From: RGIG426 sp045598065
GTDB taxonomy: Bacteria; Bacillota; Clostridia; Oscillospirales; Acutalibacteraceae
DNA: 64,000 bases
Assembly: GCA_045598065.1 (NCBI GenBank)
Contig: JAZLLJ010000085.1
Location: 1 to 64,000 of the forward strand
Direction: 5' to 3'
Shown: positions 40,353-48,508 of the stretch, piece by piece
How positions within the stretch are numbered: position 1 is the stretch's first letter
Layout of the letters: every line of letters begins with the position of its first letter
The notes under the pieces: generated by a model
The model's database searches: none
Told to the model about the DNA's origin: nothing
What the model saw: the letters and a program-made list of their open reading frames with translations, nothing else
Made by a program: the position numbers and the translations under genes

Positions 40353-41058
40353 ATCCGACCGCTTTATTACGGCGCTGACACGGGAGAATGGGCTTATCCG
40401 TGCCGCCGCTCGCGGTGCCAAATCCATCAAAAGCCGTAAAGGCGCCGCCACCTCGCTCCTCACCTACTCGCGTCTCACACTGACCGAAACCAAAAGCGGA
40501 TTTTCCGTGTCTGAGGCGGAGCCGCTTCGCGTGTTTTTCGACTTAAAAAGCGACGTAACCGCCGTCACCGTCGGCCAATATTTCTGTGAACTGTGCGGCG
40601 TGCTTGCTCCTTGGGACGAGCCGGCAGAAGACGCGCTGCGGTTGATGCTCAATGCGTTACACCTTTTGTCAGAGGGCAAAAAAGATGCTCGGCTTGTAAA
40701 ACTCGTTGTGGAATGGCGCTTGCTTGCCGCCGCCGGCTATATGCCCGATCTCTCCGCCTGCCGTCGCTGCGGCGGAGCGCAGACTCTGTCCCTCTCGCTG
40801 CGAGACGGCATGTTGATTTGCGAAAACTGCGGCGTGGGGCTTGACTGCTATCCCCTCTCCGAAACCATGCTTGCGGCGTTGCGCTTCATCCCTGCCGCGC
40901 CCCTTGAAAAAGCGTTCTCTTTCGCCGTTCCCGAAAAGGAACTGGCGTCATTAGCCGATGTGTGCGAACGGTTTTTGCTGTTCCGCTTAAACCGCGGATT
41001 CCACACGTTGGACTTTTATCATCAATTATGCGAAATCACACCAAAACCTGCCCCTTGA
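40303..41058 (+). CDS. recO: DNA repair protein RecO
   Basis: 251 residues. The OB-fold N-terminus TLKTDALIIRENKVGESDRF, then LIRAAARGAKSIKSRKGAA, fits RecO. A zinc finger follows with CRRCGG and CENCG (about 150-175). RecO loads RecA with RecR. Start GTG at 40303 follows GAAAGAAGGTGG and lies in the yqzL 3' end. The last six residues (TPKPAP) and the stop codon are contributed by a CCAAAACCTGCCCC repeat, so the C-terminus has been altered by a dispersed motif. Confidence 0.93.
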   Translation: MTLKTDALIIRENKVGESDRFITALTRENGLIRAAARGAKSIKSRKGAATSLLTYSRLTLTETKSGFSVSEAEPLRVFFDLKSDVTAVTVGQYFCELCGVLAPWDEPAEDALRLMLNALHLLSEGKKDARLVKLVVEWRLLAAAGYMPDLSACRRCGGAQTLSLSLRDGMLICENCGVGLDCYPLSETMLAALRFIPAAPLEKAFSFAVPEKELASLADVCERFLLFRLNRGFHTLDFYHQLCEITPKPAP

Positions 41059-41079
41059 TTTTTGTGGGGTATGTTTTGG
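41041..41079 (+). repeat. CCAAAACCTRCCCC motif, inverted pair at the recO end
   Basis: Direct unit 41041-41055 (within recO) and inverted unit 41064-41079 (GTGGGGTATGTTTTGG) can form a stem of about 12 pairs over an 11-nt loop. It could act as a weak terminator. Confidence 0.65.
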
Positions 41080-41110
41080 GCGAATACACTGTTTTGAAGG
41101 AGGTGTCGTC

Positions 41111-43522
41111 GTGACACGGTATGAACTGGCGTTGGAACTACCGAAAGTGTTGGAATTACTCGCCGCCGAAACCGCTTGTGCGGACGCGGCGGCACTGGCG
41201 AGGAAACTCACTCCCTCAACGGACGCGGTCGAAGTTTCCCGTCGCTTGGATGAAACCACCGAAGCGCAGTCGCTTCTTCTACGGTTCGGTGCGCCCTCCT
41301 TCGGTTCGGTCAAGCCCATCGCTTCCGCCGCCAAACGCGCCCAAACCGGCTCTCCCCTTTCGTTGCGAGAACTGCTGGACGTGGCGGAACTTTTACGCGT
41401 GTTTCGCGGCATCTGTGAATGGCGCGCCCACTTGGAAGGCGAAACGGCACTTGACCGCCTGTTGGACGGCATTTTGCCCAACAAATTCTTAGAAGAAAAA
41501 ATCACCCACGCGATTCTTTCCGATGATACCGTTGCGGATAGCGCCAGTCCCGAACTCGCCAACATTCGGCGAAAAATCCGCTCGGCATCTTCTCGCGTGA
41601 GAGAAAGTCTCGACAAACTCATCCGCTCGCCTGCCTACCAAAAAGCCCTGCAAGATCCTATCGTTACGTTGCGAGAAGGCCGCTTTGTCGTTCCCGTTAA
41701 AGCGGAATGTCGCGCAGACGTGCCCGGCCTTGTGCACGGCGCTTCCTCCTCCGGCGCAACCGTTTTTGTGGAACCGATGGCGGCGGTGGAAGCCAACAAC
41801 GAACTGCGCCTGCTCGCCGCAAAAGAAGAGGCGGAAATCGAGCGGATTATTGCCACGCTCTCTGCCGAAGTGGGAGGGTTTTGCGGCTCGCTTTGCGCCG
41901 GATACGAGCAAGTTGTTACGCTGGATTTGATTTTTGCCAAAGCTCGCCTTGCAGATAAAATGAAAGCCTCTCGCCCCGAACTGCGGCAAGACGGCTACAT
42001 AAAACTGCGCCACGCCCGTCACCCGTTGATTGATTCCAAATCCGTGGTGGCGATTGACGTGGAACTGGGCGGCGATTTCGACACGCTCGTGATTACCGGC
42101 CCGAACACCGGCGGCAAGACCGTTACGCTCAAAACCGTGGGCCTCTTGTCACTGATGACGTTGTGCGGTCTTCTTCCCCCGGTGGATGACGGCAGCGCCG
42201 TGTCGATTTTCTCCCGCATTTTAGTGGATATCGGCGACGAACAGTCGATTGAACAGTCGCTGTCCACCTTCTCGGCACACATGAAAAACCTTATTGATAT
42301 TTTGGAAATCGCCGACCACCAAAGCCTTGTTTTGGTGGATGAACTGGGCGCCGGCACCGATCCCGTTGAGGGCGCGGCGTTGGCGGTGGCGATTCTCGAA
42401 CGCCTGCGCGAGCAGGGCGCAAAAATCGTGGCCACCACCCACTATGCCGAACTAAAAGCCTACGCCGTCCACGAAGCCGGTGTGGAAAACGGCAGTTGCG
42501 AATTCGACGTTGCCACCTTACGCCCCACCTATCGCCTGTTGGTCGGTGTGCCCGGCCGCTCGAACGCATTTGCCATCTCCGAACGGCTCGGCATTTTGCC
42601 GGACGTGGTAGAACGGGCAAAAACACTGGTTTCCGGCGAGGATCGCAAAATGGAAGACGTGGTCGTACGCCTTGATGAACAACGTCACGCCTTGGAGCAG
42701 GAATTGACCGAAGCAAAACAGTCGCGCACGGCCGCCGAACGCGATGCGGCAACCGCCAAAGCCCACGCGGAACAGCTCGAAAAAGAACGCAAAAAAGCGC
42801 TCGAAGATGCACGCATCGAGGCAAAGAAAATCGTGGAACGGGCGCGGCTTGACTCCGAGCGGCTCATCGAAGAATTGGACCGCCTGAAAAAGCAGAAACA
42901 CGCCGCGGCTTTTTCCGCGAATGCCACCGCCGCCAAATCGAAATTGCGGCGGCAACTGTCCAAAATGGAAGATGCGCTTGATCCTGTGGATGCCGCCGCG
43001 CCGACAGAGTTGTATGTGTTGCCTCGGCCGCTGAAAGTGGGCGATGCGGTCACACTCGCCGACCTCGGCAAAGACGGTACGGTGCTGTCACTGCCGGACA
43101 AAGACGGTTTGGTGGAAGTGCAAGCCGGCGTCGTGCGCACCCGTGTGCCGCTTGCAAATTTACGCTTGTGCGAGGCGGCAAGCGCCAAAACCCAAACCGA
43201 AAAAGCGGCAAAAAAATTCCGCACTTCCAAACCCGCCGTTTCAAGCGACACGACCGCCGAAGTCGGTCGTTCCCGTGGCACGGGCCTCGAGCTGGACTTG
43301 CGCGGTATGGCGGTAGACGAAGCGCTTCCTGCTGTGGATTTATTCCTCGACCGCGCGGTGTTGGCCGGTCTTCCTGCCGTCACGCTGATTCACGGCAAAG
43401 GCACCGGCGTTTTGCGCGCCGCGGTGCAGCAACATCTCCGCTCGCATCCGTCCGTTAAGTCCTATCGGCTTGGCAAATACGGCGAGGGCGAAGACGGCGT
43501 CACCATTGCGGAACTCAAATAA
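41111..43522 (+). CDS. mutS2: Endonuclease MutS2
   Basis: 803 residues. MutS core with Walker A TGPNTGGKTVTLKTVG (about 330-345) and Walker B SLVLVDELGAGTDP. A long coiled coil (about 510-610) is rich in Glu, Lys and Ala. The C-terminal Smr domain (about 727-803) contains LDLRGMAVDEA and LIHGKGTGVLRAAVQ. MutS2 acts on branched DNA and collided ribosomes rather than mismatches. Start GTG at 41111 has AAGGAGGTG upstream. The stop is followed at once by two CCAAAACCTRCCCC-type units. Confidence 0.96.
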   Translation: MTRYELALELPKVLELLAAETACADAAALARKLTPSTDAVEVSRRLDETTEAQSLLLRFGAPSFGSVKPIASAAKRAQTGSPLSLRELLDVAELLRVFRGICEWRAHLEGETALDRLLDGILPNKFLEEKITHAILSDDTVADSASPELANIRRKIRSASSRVRESLDKLIRSPAYQKALQDPIVTLREGRFVVPVKAECRADVPGLVHGASSSGATVFVEPMAAVEANNELRLLAAKEEAEIERIIATLSAEVGGFCGSLCAGYEQVVTLDLIFAKARLADKMKASRPELRQDGYIKLRHARHPLIDSKSVVAIDVELGGDFDTLVITGPNTGGKTVTLKTVGLLSLMTLCGLLPPVDDGSAVSIFSRILVDIGDEQSIEQSLSTFSAHMKNLIDILEIADHQSLVLVDELGAGTDPVEGAALAVAILERLREQGAKIVATTHYAELKAYAVHEAGVENGSCEFDVATLRPTYRLLVGVPGRSNAFAISERLGILPDVVERAKTLVSGEDRKMEDVVVRLDEQRHALEQELTEAKQSRTAAERDAATAKAHAEQLEKERKKALEDARIEAKKIVERARLDSERLIEELDRLKKQKHAAAFSANATAAKSKLRRQLSKMEDALDPVDAAAPTELYVLPRPLKVGDAVTLADLGKDGTVLSLPDKDGLVEVQAGVVRTRVPLANLRLCEAASAKTQTEKAAKKFRTSKPAVSSDTTAEVGRSRGTGLELDLRGMAVDEALPAVDLFLDRAVLAGLPAVTLIHGKGTGVLRAAVQQHLRSHPSVKSYRLGKYGEGEDGVTIAELK

Positions 43523-43565
43523 CCAAAATGTGCCCCTTAATTTTATATTACCATAATCTACCCCC
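43523..43565 (+). repeat. CCAAAACCTRCCCC motif, two copies after mutS2
   Basis: Units 43523-43537 (CCAAAATGTGCCCCT) and 43551-43565 (CCATAATCTACCCCC), 28 nt apart. The first begins on the base after the stop codon. Confidence 0.6.
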
Positions 43566-43601
43566 ATATTTTTACGAAAAGAACCAACGGAGGACCTCTT
43601 T

Positions 43602-44783
43602 GTGAGCAACGAACAACCCGAAATTTTGTCGTTTGACAGCTTGGAATTACAGCCGGAAACGACCAGAGCCCTTGAAAAAATGGGCTTTCACTCCCCCACG
43701 CCTATCCAACTGCAGGCCATTCCTGCGGTACGGGACGGCTATGACGTCATTGCCAAAGCCCCGACCGGCACCGGCAAAACCTGCGCCTTCGGCATCCCGA
43801 TACTCGAATGCCTCGACTTAGACTGCACCGACGTTCAGGTGGTGGTGGTGTGCCCTACGCGCGAACTGTGTCTGCAAATCACCGACGACCTACGGCGGCT
43901 CGCGGCGTTTCGTCCCGGCGTACATATTGTTCCCGTCTACGGTGGGCAAAGTATGAATACCCAGATAAATGCCATGAAGAAAAAACCGCAAATCGTGGTG
44001 GCCACCCCCGGCCGCCTGCTCGATCTAATGGGACGGCGCGTAGTATGGCTCGGCAATGTGTATACCGTGGTACTGGACGAGGCGGACGAAATGCTCAAAA
44101 TGGGCTTTATCCGTGACGTACGCAAGATTTTGCACGCCACGCCTGCCGACACCCAAGTGGTGATGTTTTCCGCCACCATCTCCCGTGACGTGGAAGACGT
44201 GGCGTGGGAATATCAGCGTAACGCGGTGCAAATTGAGGTGGAATCCAAAGGCGACAACCGCCCGTCCATCCAACAATACGCCATCCACTCCTCCGGCAGT
44301 CAACGACTTTCGGATATGCTCAAAATCATCGACGCGTTGGATTTGCACCGTGTGATGGTATTCTGCAACCGCAAATCCACCGTGCGGCAGGTGTGTTCCC
44401 AGTTAAAACGACAAGGCAAATCCGCCGACTGTCTGCATGGCGACATCTCACAGGGACAAAGAAACCAAGTGATGGCAGGCTACCGCAAAGGGAAATTCGA
44501 AATTCTCGTCGCTACCGACGTGGCGGCACGCGGCATTGACGTAGACGACGTGGAAGCCGTGTTCAACTACGATATCCCCGACGAAAACGAGTATTATCTC
44601 CACCGCATCGGGCGTACCGGCCGCGCCAAACGTCACGGCATTTCGGTAACGTTTTGGGCGGTGGGCGATGAATTCCGTATGCGCGACATCCGCAAACGCA
44701 CCCATTCGGATATCGCGGACGTCACCCTCGGACAAGACGGCAGTTTTGTGCCGGTCGTTACCGAAAAGGGAAACGAGGGGTAA
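43602..44783 (+). CDS. DEAD-box RNA helicase, short eIF4A-like form
   Basis: 393 residues, essentially the two RecA-like domains without a long C-terminal extension. Motifs: MGFHSPTPIQLQAIP (Q), AKAPTGTGKTCAF (I), PTRELCLQI (Ia), ATPGRLLDL (Ib), VLDEADEML (II), FSATIS (III), ATDVAARGIDVDDV (V) and HRIGRTGRA (VI), all intact. It unwinds RNA; the exact process is not predictable. Start GTG at 43602 with GGAGGACC upstream. Confidence 0.93.
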   Translation: MSNEQPEILSFDSLELQPETTRALEKMGFHSPTPIQLQAIPAVRDGYDVIAKAPTGTGKTCAFGIPILECLDLDCTDVQVVVVCPTRELCLQITDDLRRLAAFRPGVHIVPVYGGQSMNTQINAMKKKPQIVVATPGRLLDLMGRRVVWLGNVYTVVLDEADEMLKMGFIRDVRKILHATPADTQVVMFSATISRDVEDVAWEYQRNAVQIEVESKGDNRPSIQQYAIHSSGSQRLSDMLKIIDALDLHRVMVFCNRKSTVRQVCSQLKRQGKSADCLHGDISQGQRNQVMAGYRKGKFEILVATDVAARGIDVDDVEAVFNYDIPDENEYYLHRIGRTGRAKRHGISVTFWAVGDEFRMRDIRKRTHSDIADVTLGQDGSFVPVVTEKGNEG

Positions 44784-44824
44784 TTTTTGGTTTGCCGAAA
44801 ATTTGCGAAAGGAGGCGGCCGTCC

Positions 44825-45706
44825 ATGGCCTTTTACAACCGATTTTTGTTCGTCTGTACCGGCAACACCTGCCGCAGCCCGATGGCAGCGGCGTTGTTTC
44901 GGAAAATGGCGGCCGACCGCGGCCTTCCTATTGTTGCCGTGTCCGCAGGACTCGCGGCGGCAAGCGGTTCGCCTGCTTCCGAAAACGCGGTAAAAGCGTT
45001 GGCAGAAGAGGGGATTGACCTCAGCCGTCACCTCTCGAAATCCGTCACAAGGGAACTGTGCGACGAGGCGCAGATGATTGCCGTCATGAGCGAGCATCAC
45101 CGCCTTTCTCTCATCGCCGCCGACATCGATCCCCACAAAATTTTCGTGTTGGGCGGCGGCGTGCCCGATCCCTACGGCGGCTCGCTCGACGTCTATCGCG
45201 AAACACGTGATGCGCTTAAAGCCGTGCTTCCGGCGCTTTTGCCGCCGTTTCGCATCGTACGGATGAACGAATCGCACATCGCACCTTTGGCAAATCTCGA
45301 AAAAGACTGTTTTTCCCAACCGTGGTCGGAAACGGGGCTTGCCACCGAACTGCAAAACGACACCGCCGTGTTTTTGGTGGCGGAAAACGAGCAAGGCGAG
45401 GTGTTGGGCTTCCTCGGAATGCATCACATTTTAGATGAATGTGACATCGCGCAGGTAGCGGTTTCGAATACGTTTCGTCGTCAGGGGGTAGGTTTTTGGT
45501 TGCTCTCTGCCGCCAAAGCCTATGGCGAGCAAAACGGCGTTTCGCGGTTGATGCTTGAAACGCGCCAAAGCAACGTCCCTGCGCGCACAATGTATGAGAA
45601 ATTCGGCTTTGTTCAGGACGGCTACCGTCCTCACTTTTACGATGCACCGGATGAAGACGCGGTGCTCTATTCCTACTATATACACAAGGACGGTGATCTT
45701 CTGTGA
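44825..45706 (+). CDS. Fusion of low-molecular-weight protein-tyrosine phosphatase and RimI-like N-acetyltransferase
   Basis: 293 residues in two complete domains. Residues 1-138 are a low-molecular-weight phosphatase: P-loop CTGNTCRSP (11-18) with the nucleophilic Cys, and the general acid in VPDPYGGS (D115). Residues 141-293 are a GNAT acetyltransferase resembling RimI: IAQVAVSNTFRRQGVGFWLL (acetyl-CoA site, about 208-227) and ARTMYEKFGFVQDGYRPHFY. RimI acetylates ribosomal protein S18. It overlaps tsaD by 4 nt; a rimI-tsaD order is common, which supports RimI. No stop or start signal separates the domains. Start ATG at 44825 has AAAGGAGG upstream. Confidence 0.88.
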   Translation: MAFYNRFLFVCTGNTCRSPMAAALFRKMAADRGLPIVAVSAGLAAASGSPASENAVKALAEEGIDLSRHLSKSVTRELCDEAQMIAVMSEHHRLSLIAADIDPHKIFVLGGGVPDPYGGSLDVYRETRDALKAVLPALLPPFRIVRMNESHIAPLANLEKDCFSQPWSETGLATELQNDTAVFLVAENEQGEVLGFLGMHHILDECDIAQVAVSNTFRRQGVGFWLLSAAKAYGEQNGVSRLMLETRQSNVPARTMYEKFGFVQDGYRPHFYDAPDEDAVLYSYYIHKDGDLL

Positions 45707-46719
45707 ACATTTTGGCATTGGAATCTTCCTGCGACGAAACCGCCGCCGCCGTGGTGAAAGACGGTAGGGAAGTGCTGTCCAACATCGTGGCTTCCCAAGT
45801 GGAAGAGCACCGCATTTACGGCGGTGTTGTGCCGGAGATTGCCAGCCGCCGCCATACCGAAGCCGTGTCCGGCGTTACGCGTGAAGCGTTGTCGGAGGCA
45901 GGTTTGACGCTCGCGGACATCGATGCCATTGCCGTGACCGCCGCGCCGGGACTGATTGGAGCGCTTTTGGTGGGTGTCAACTTCGCCAAAGGCCTTGCCG
46001 CCGCGACCGGATTGCCGCTTGTGCCGGTGCATCACCTGCGCGGCCACATCGCCGCCAACTATTTGGCGCACCCGGATTTGGAACCGCCGTTTTTGTGCCT
46101 GGTGGTGTCCGGCGGCCACAGCCACATCGTTACCGTCAACGATTACACCGATTTTACCGTTATCGGCCGCACGCGCGACGATGCGGCAGGGGAGTGCTTT
46201 GACAAAGCCGCTCGCGCCATGGGAATGCCCTATCCCGGCGGCATTGCACTGGATACTCGCGCCGAAAACGGCAACCCGAACGCCTTCCGTTTTCCCCGTC
46301 CGCGCGTGGACGGCAGTCCTTACGATTTCAGTTTTTCCGGCATGAAAACCGCGGTGCTCAATTTATTACATAACGCCGAGCAAAAAGGGGAGAGCGTCAA
46401 CGTCGATGACGTGTGCGCCTCGTTCCGCGCAAAAGTGGTGGAACTGCTTTGCGACAACACGCTTTCCGCCGCGGACGATCTCGGCGCAAAAACCATTGTG
46501 CTCGCAGGCGGCGTGTCCGCCAACAAAGCATTGCGCCGCGAAATGCAGGCGCGATGCGACAAAACGAGGCGCAAGCTGTTTGTGCCGCCGCTGTGCTATT
46601 GTGGAGATAATGCCGCGATGATCGGGGCGCAGGGGTATTATGAATTCCTCGCCGGCCACGTTGCCGACCAAACCCTCAACGCCACCGCTTCGCTGCCCAT
46701 TACGGAAATCCCACAATAG
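45703..46719 (+). CDS. tsaD: tRNA threonylcarbamoyladenosine transferase TsaD
   Basis: 338 residues. The N-terminus NILALESSCDETAAAVVKDG and metal site VPVHHLRGHIAANYL are diagnostic, followed by LVVSGGHSHIV, DDAAGECFDKAAR and the late LAGGVSANKALR. TsaD transfers threonylcarbamoyl to A37 of ANN-decoding tRNAs, working with TsaB and TsaE, which are not in this window. Start GTG at 45703 overlaps the upstream fusion gene (GTGA). Confidence 0.97.
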   Translation: MNILALESSCDETAAAVVKDGREVLSNIVASQVEEHRIYGGVVPEIASRRHTEAVSGVTREALSEAGLTLADIDAIAVTAAPGLIGALLVGVNFAKGLAAATGLPLVPVHHLRGHIAANYLAHPDLEPPFLCLVVSGGHSHIVTVNDYTDFTVIGRTRDDAAGECFDKAARAMGMPYPGGIALDTRAENGNPNAFRFPRPRVDGSPYDFSFSGMKTAVLNLLHNAEQKGESVNVDDVCASFRAKVVELLCDNTLSAADDLGAKTIVLAGGVSANKALRREMQARCDKTRRKLFVPPLCYCGDNAAMIGAQGYYEFLAGHVADQTLNATASLPITEIPQ

Positions 46720-46732
46720 AAAAGGATATAAA

Positions 46733-46765
46733 CAAACCCGCCCTGCTTTGGCAGGGCGGGTTTGT
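46733..46765. terminator. Bidirectional terminator after tsaD
   Basis: Perfect 13-bp stem AAACCCGCCCTGC/GCAGGGCGGGTTT, loop TTTG. It separates the converging tsaD and lipoprotein genes. Confidence 0.9.
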
Positions 46766-46769
46766 TTTT

Positions 46770-46784
46770 AGGGGTAGGTTTTGG
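46770..46784 (-). repeat. CCAAAACCTACCCC motif after the lipoprotein gene
   Basis: CCAAAACCTACCCCT on the minus strand, 11 nt past the stop of the leftward gene. Confidence 0.65.
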
Positions 46785-46795
46785 TTTTACGGCGC

Positions 46796-47533
46796 TTACG
46801 AGATCCCTTCGCAGTTGATGGTGACGAGGCCGTTTTCGTCACAAGTGCCGGAAATATAAAGGCCATCGCTGTATTTCTCAGAGGTGTACTCCATCGCGCC
46901 GAAAGAACTCGTTTGGCAGCTCTTTCCGTCATTGGACAGGAAGTAGGTTGCGGAGGTGTCAAACGTGTCGGGTTCACTCAAATACAAAGCCACGATCAAC
47001 GATTTCAGGCAGCGGGCGTTCGCCTCATCGGTCATAATGCGTCCTTTCTCTGTGGCGGCGTCAAGGCCGGCATCTTCCTCATCATCAGGCTCGTAGGGGA
47101 CGCTGTTTTCGTAAATCCCCTCGCAGTTGACGGTGACAATACCGTCGGCACTGCACGTGCCGGAAACGTAGCCGTTGGCTTTGTATTTGTCGGACGTGTA
47201 TTCGATCGCACCGTTGGTAGAGGTTTGCAGACCCATTCCATCGGAGGTCAAATAGTAGGTAGCAGACGTGTCAAACGCATCGTCACCCATATACGAAGTC
47301 GCGAGCAACGATTTCAGGCAGCGGGCGTTCGCCTCATCGGTCTTGATGCGGGATTTTTCCACAGCGCTCGCATTCCCGTTGTCGTTGTCTTCTTTGTCTT
47401 CTTTGTCTTCGGCCGAAACACTTTTCGAATCGGAATCGGATTTTTTGGATTTTTTCTCCTCATCTTTGTCGCCGCAAGCCGCAAGACAGAACACCATCAT
47501 CGCCGCCAACAGCACAGCCAACCATTTTTTCAT
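46796..47533 (-). CDS. Lipoprotein with two tandem repeats
   Basis: 245 residues. A lipoprotein signal (MKKWLAVLLAAMMVFCLAAC, lipid Cys at residue 20) is followed by a charged Ser/Asp/Glu/Lys linker (about 21-58). Two repeats of about 80 residues follow: 60-140 and 163-244. Both contain TDEANARCLKSL, FDTSATY(Y/F)L, EYTS(D/E)KY, SGTC and VNCEGI or INCEGI. Three cysteines per repeat could form disulfides. The DNA is partly identical in the two copies (37 nt at 46997 and 47306), which suggests recent duplication or gene conversion. Function not recognised. Start ATG at 47533; an in-frame ATG ten codons earlier has no signal-peptide fit. Confidence 0.8.
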   Translation of the reverse strand: MKKWLAVLLAAMMVFCLAACGDKDEEKKSKKSDSDSKSVSAEDKEDKEDNDNGNASAVEKSRIKTDEANARCLKSLLATSYMGDDAFDTSATYYLTSDGMGLQTSTNGAIEYTSDKYKANGYVSGTCSADGIVTVNCEGIYENSVPYEPDDEEDAGLDAATEKGRIMTDEANARCLKSLIVALYLSEPDTFDTSATYFLSNDGKSCQTSSFGAMEYTSEKYSDGLYISGTCDENGLVTINCEGIS

Positions 47534-47626
47534 CTGCGTTTCCCTCTTTCTTTTGATTTTCAAGGCATTTTCACTATACCACGTCCACGGCGCTCTGTCA
47601 ATAAAGACAAATCGAACATCAAGCCA

Positions 47627-47658
47627 AAGCCCCTCTGTTCAAACGAACAGAGGGGCTT
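47627..47658 (-). terminator. Hairpin after the small HTH gene
   Basis: Perfect 14-bp stem AAGCCCCTCTGTTC/GAACAGAGGGGCTT, loop AAAC. The T run is weak, so termination efficiency is uncertain. Confidence 0.65.
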
Positions 47659-47669
47659 CATTGTTGTTT

Positions 47670-47684
47670 AGGGGTAGGTTTTGC
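47670..47684 (-). repeat. CAAAACCTACCCC motif after the small HTH gene
   Basis: GCAAAACCTACCCCT on the minus strand, 12 nt past the stop of the HTH gene. Confidence 0.65.
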
Positions 47685-47696
47685 TTTACGCGGATC

Positions 47697-47924
47697 TCAC
47701 CGCTTTTTTGCTTTGGGTGCAGGGTAGGGGCGGCGGTCATCGGTTAATTCCAGCAGATAATCCGCCGACACGCCGAAAAACACCGCGACTTTGGCAAGCG
47801 TTTCCACCGGAATTTGCCGCTTTCCGGTTTCATATTGAGAATAGGTATTCGGTTTAATGTGTAAATGCGCCGCTATGGTCGCTTGTGTCACGTCCGCATC
47901 TTCCCGCACGTCTCGTAATCGCAT
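47697..47924 (-). CDS. Small XRE-family HTH regulator
   Basis: 75 residues, essentially one Cro/CI helix-turn-helix: MRLRDVREDADVTQATIAAH, then KPNTYSQYETGKRQIPVETL and FFGVSADYLLELTDD. Start ATG at 47924 follows AAAGGCGGG. Longer upstream starts would run through promoter and tRNA-flank sequence and are rejected. A palindrome (TTTGTCA/TGACAAA, 47947-47967) lies between its promoter and start, suggesting self-repression. Target genes are unknown. Confidence 0.85.
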   Translation of the reverse strand: MRLRDVREDADVTQATIAAHLHIKPNTYSQYETGKRQIPVETLAKVAVFFGVSADYLLELTDDRRPYPAPKAKKR

Positions 47925-47946
47925 ATCGTTCCCGCCTTTGTCGAAT

Positions 47947-47994
47947 TTTGTCAAATAATCTGACAAAGACATTATATGCAATCTCAAAATGAGA
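47947..47994 (-). promoter_or_regulatory. Promoter and candidate operators of the small HTH gene
   Basis: -10 TATAAT on the minus strand (47976-47971). Two palindromes flank it: TCTCAAAATGAGA (47982-47994), where a spacer would be, and TTTGTCA-N7-TGACAAA (47947-47967) just downstream. The -35 is poor (TTGTCT at 15-nt spacing). Confidence 0.55.
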
Positions 47995-48227
47995 CAAGAT
48001 ATTTTTTCTCGTTTTGTGATATTCGGCAAAAAAGTTGCTGTATACATAAAGGAAAAGGGAGCGGCGAACACTTTTGCCCACATCTCCCATCCATCTCGCA
48101 ACAAAAGAAACGACGGGGATACCCAATAGGTATCTTCGTGCCGGGGATTCTTGTCTCGCGTGACGCAACCGTCCCCCGGACGGTTGCTCCCAAACGCCGC
48201 TTCGTTCCTCGCGGCGTTTGGAGCTCG

Positions 48228-48246
48228 TTTCGAATCCCTTCCTGCG
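48228..48246 (+). repeat. Inverted partial copy of the tRNA-Arg 3' end
   Basis: TTCGAATCCCTTCC and flanks match the T-arm and acceptor of tRNA-Arg (48300-48318) in the opposite orientation with one or two mismatches. Confidence 0.6.
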
Positions 48247-48249
48247 TGC

Positions 48250-48292
48250 AATCAAAAAAATAAAACGGATACCCGATGGGTATCCGGTTTAT
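48250..48292 (-). terminator. tRNA-Arg terminator
   Basis: Stem AAACGGATACCC/GGGTATCCGGTTT with loop GAT, then TTTTATTTTTTTG on the minus strand. Confidence 0.9.
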
Positions 48293-48293
48293 T

Positions 48294-48370
48294 TGGCGCG
48301 CTGGAAGGGATTCGAACCCCCGACCTTTTGGTTCGTAGCCAAACACTCTATCCAGCTGAGCTACCAGCGC
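48294..48370 (-). tRNA. tRNA-Arg(ACG)
   Basis: 77-nt cloverleaf: acceptor GCGCTGG/CCAGCGC, anticodon stem TTTGG/CCAAA with loop CTACGAA (anticodon ACG), T-arm GGGGG-TTCGAAT-CCCTT, discriminator G, encoded CCA. Confidence 0.95.
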
Positions 48371-48393
48371 ATCTCTTTTACAGAGCATTGTCT

Positions 48394-48421
48394 ATTATAA
48401 CACCTATCTTTCGTTTGTCAA
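48394..48421 (-). promoter_or_regulatory. tRNA-Arg promoter
   Basis: Minus-strand -35 TTGACA (48421-48416), 16 nt, -10 TATAAT (48399-48394). Confidence 0.85.
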
Positions 48422-48461
48422 GCAAAATTTTTGAAAAACTTTGGTTTTTTTCGGTTTTTGC

Positions 48462-48490
48462 TTGACATTCCCGGCAGATTGCTCTATACT
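48462..48490 (+). promoter_or_regulatory. thiT promoter
   Basis: -35 TTGACA (48462-48467), 17 nt, -10 TATACT (48485-48490), about 20 nt before the TPP riboswitch. Confidence 0.85.
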
Positions 48491-48508
48491 GACGCTGTAA
48501 AAAATCTT

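Larger units (their letters stand above)
47995..48293. other. Gene-free flank of tRNA-Arg with palindromes
   Basis: Contains a hairpin GATACCC-AATA?-GGTATC type near 48115-48131, an inverted repeat CAACCGTCC/GGACGGTTG (about 48166-48186), AAACGCCGC/GCGGCGTTT (about 48191-48218), an inverted copy of the tRNA-Arg 3' end (48228-48246), and the tRNA-Arg terminator (48263-48289). No supported gene. Confidence 0.65.

Noticed and set aside
47925..48255. Upstream extensions of the small HTH frame
   Set aside because: They pass through the gene's own promoter and operators and through tRNA flanking palindromes.
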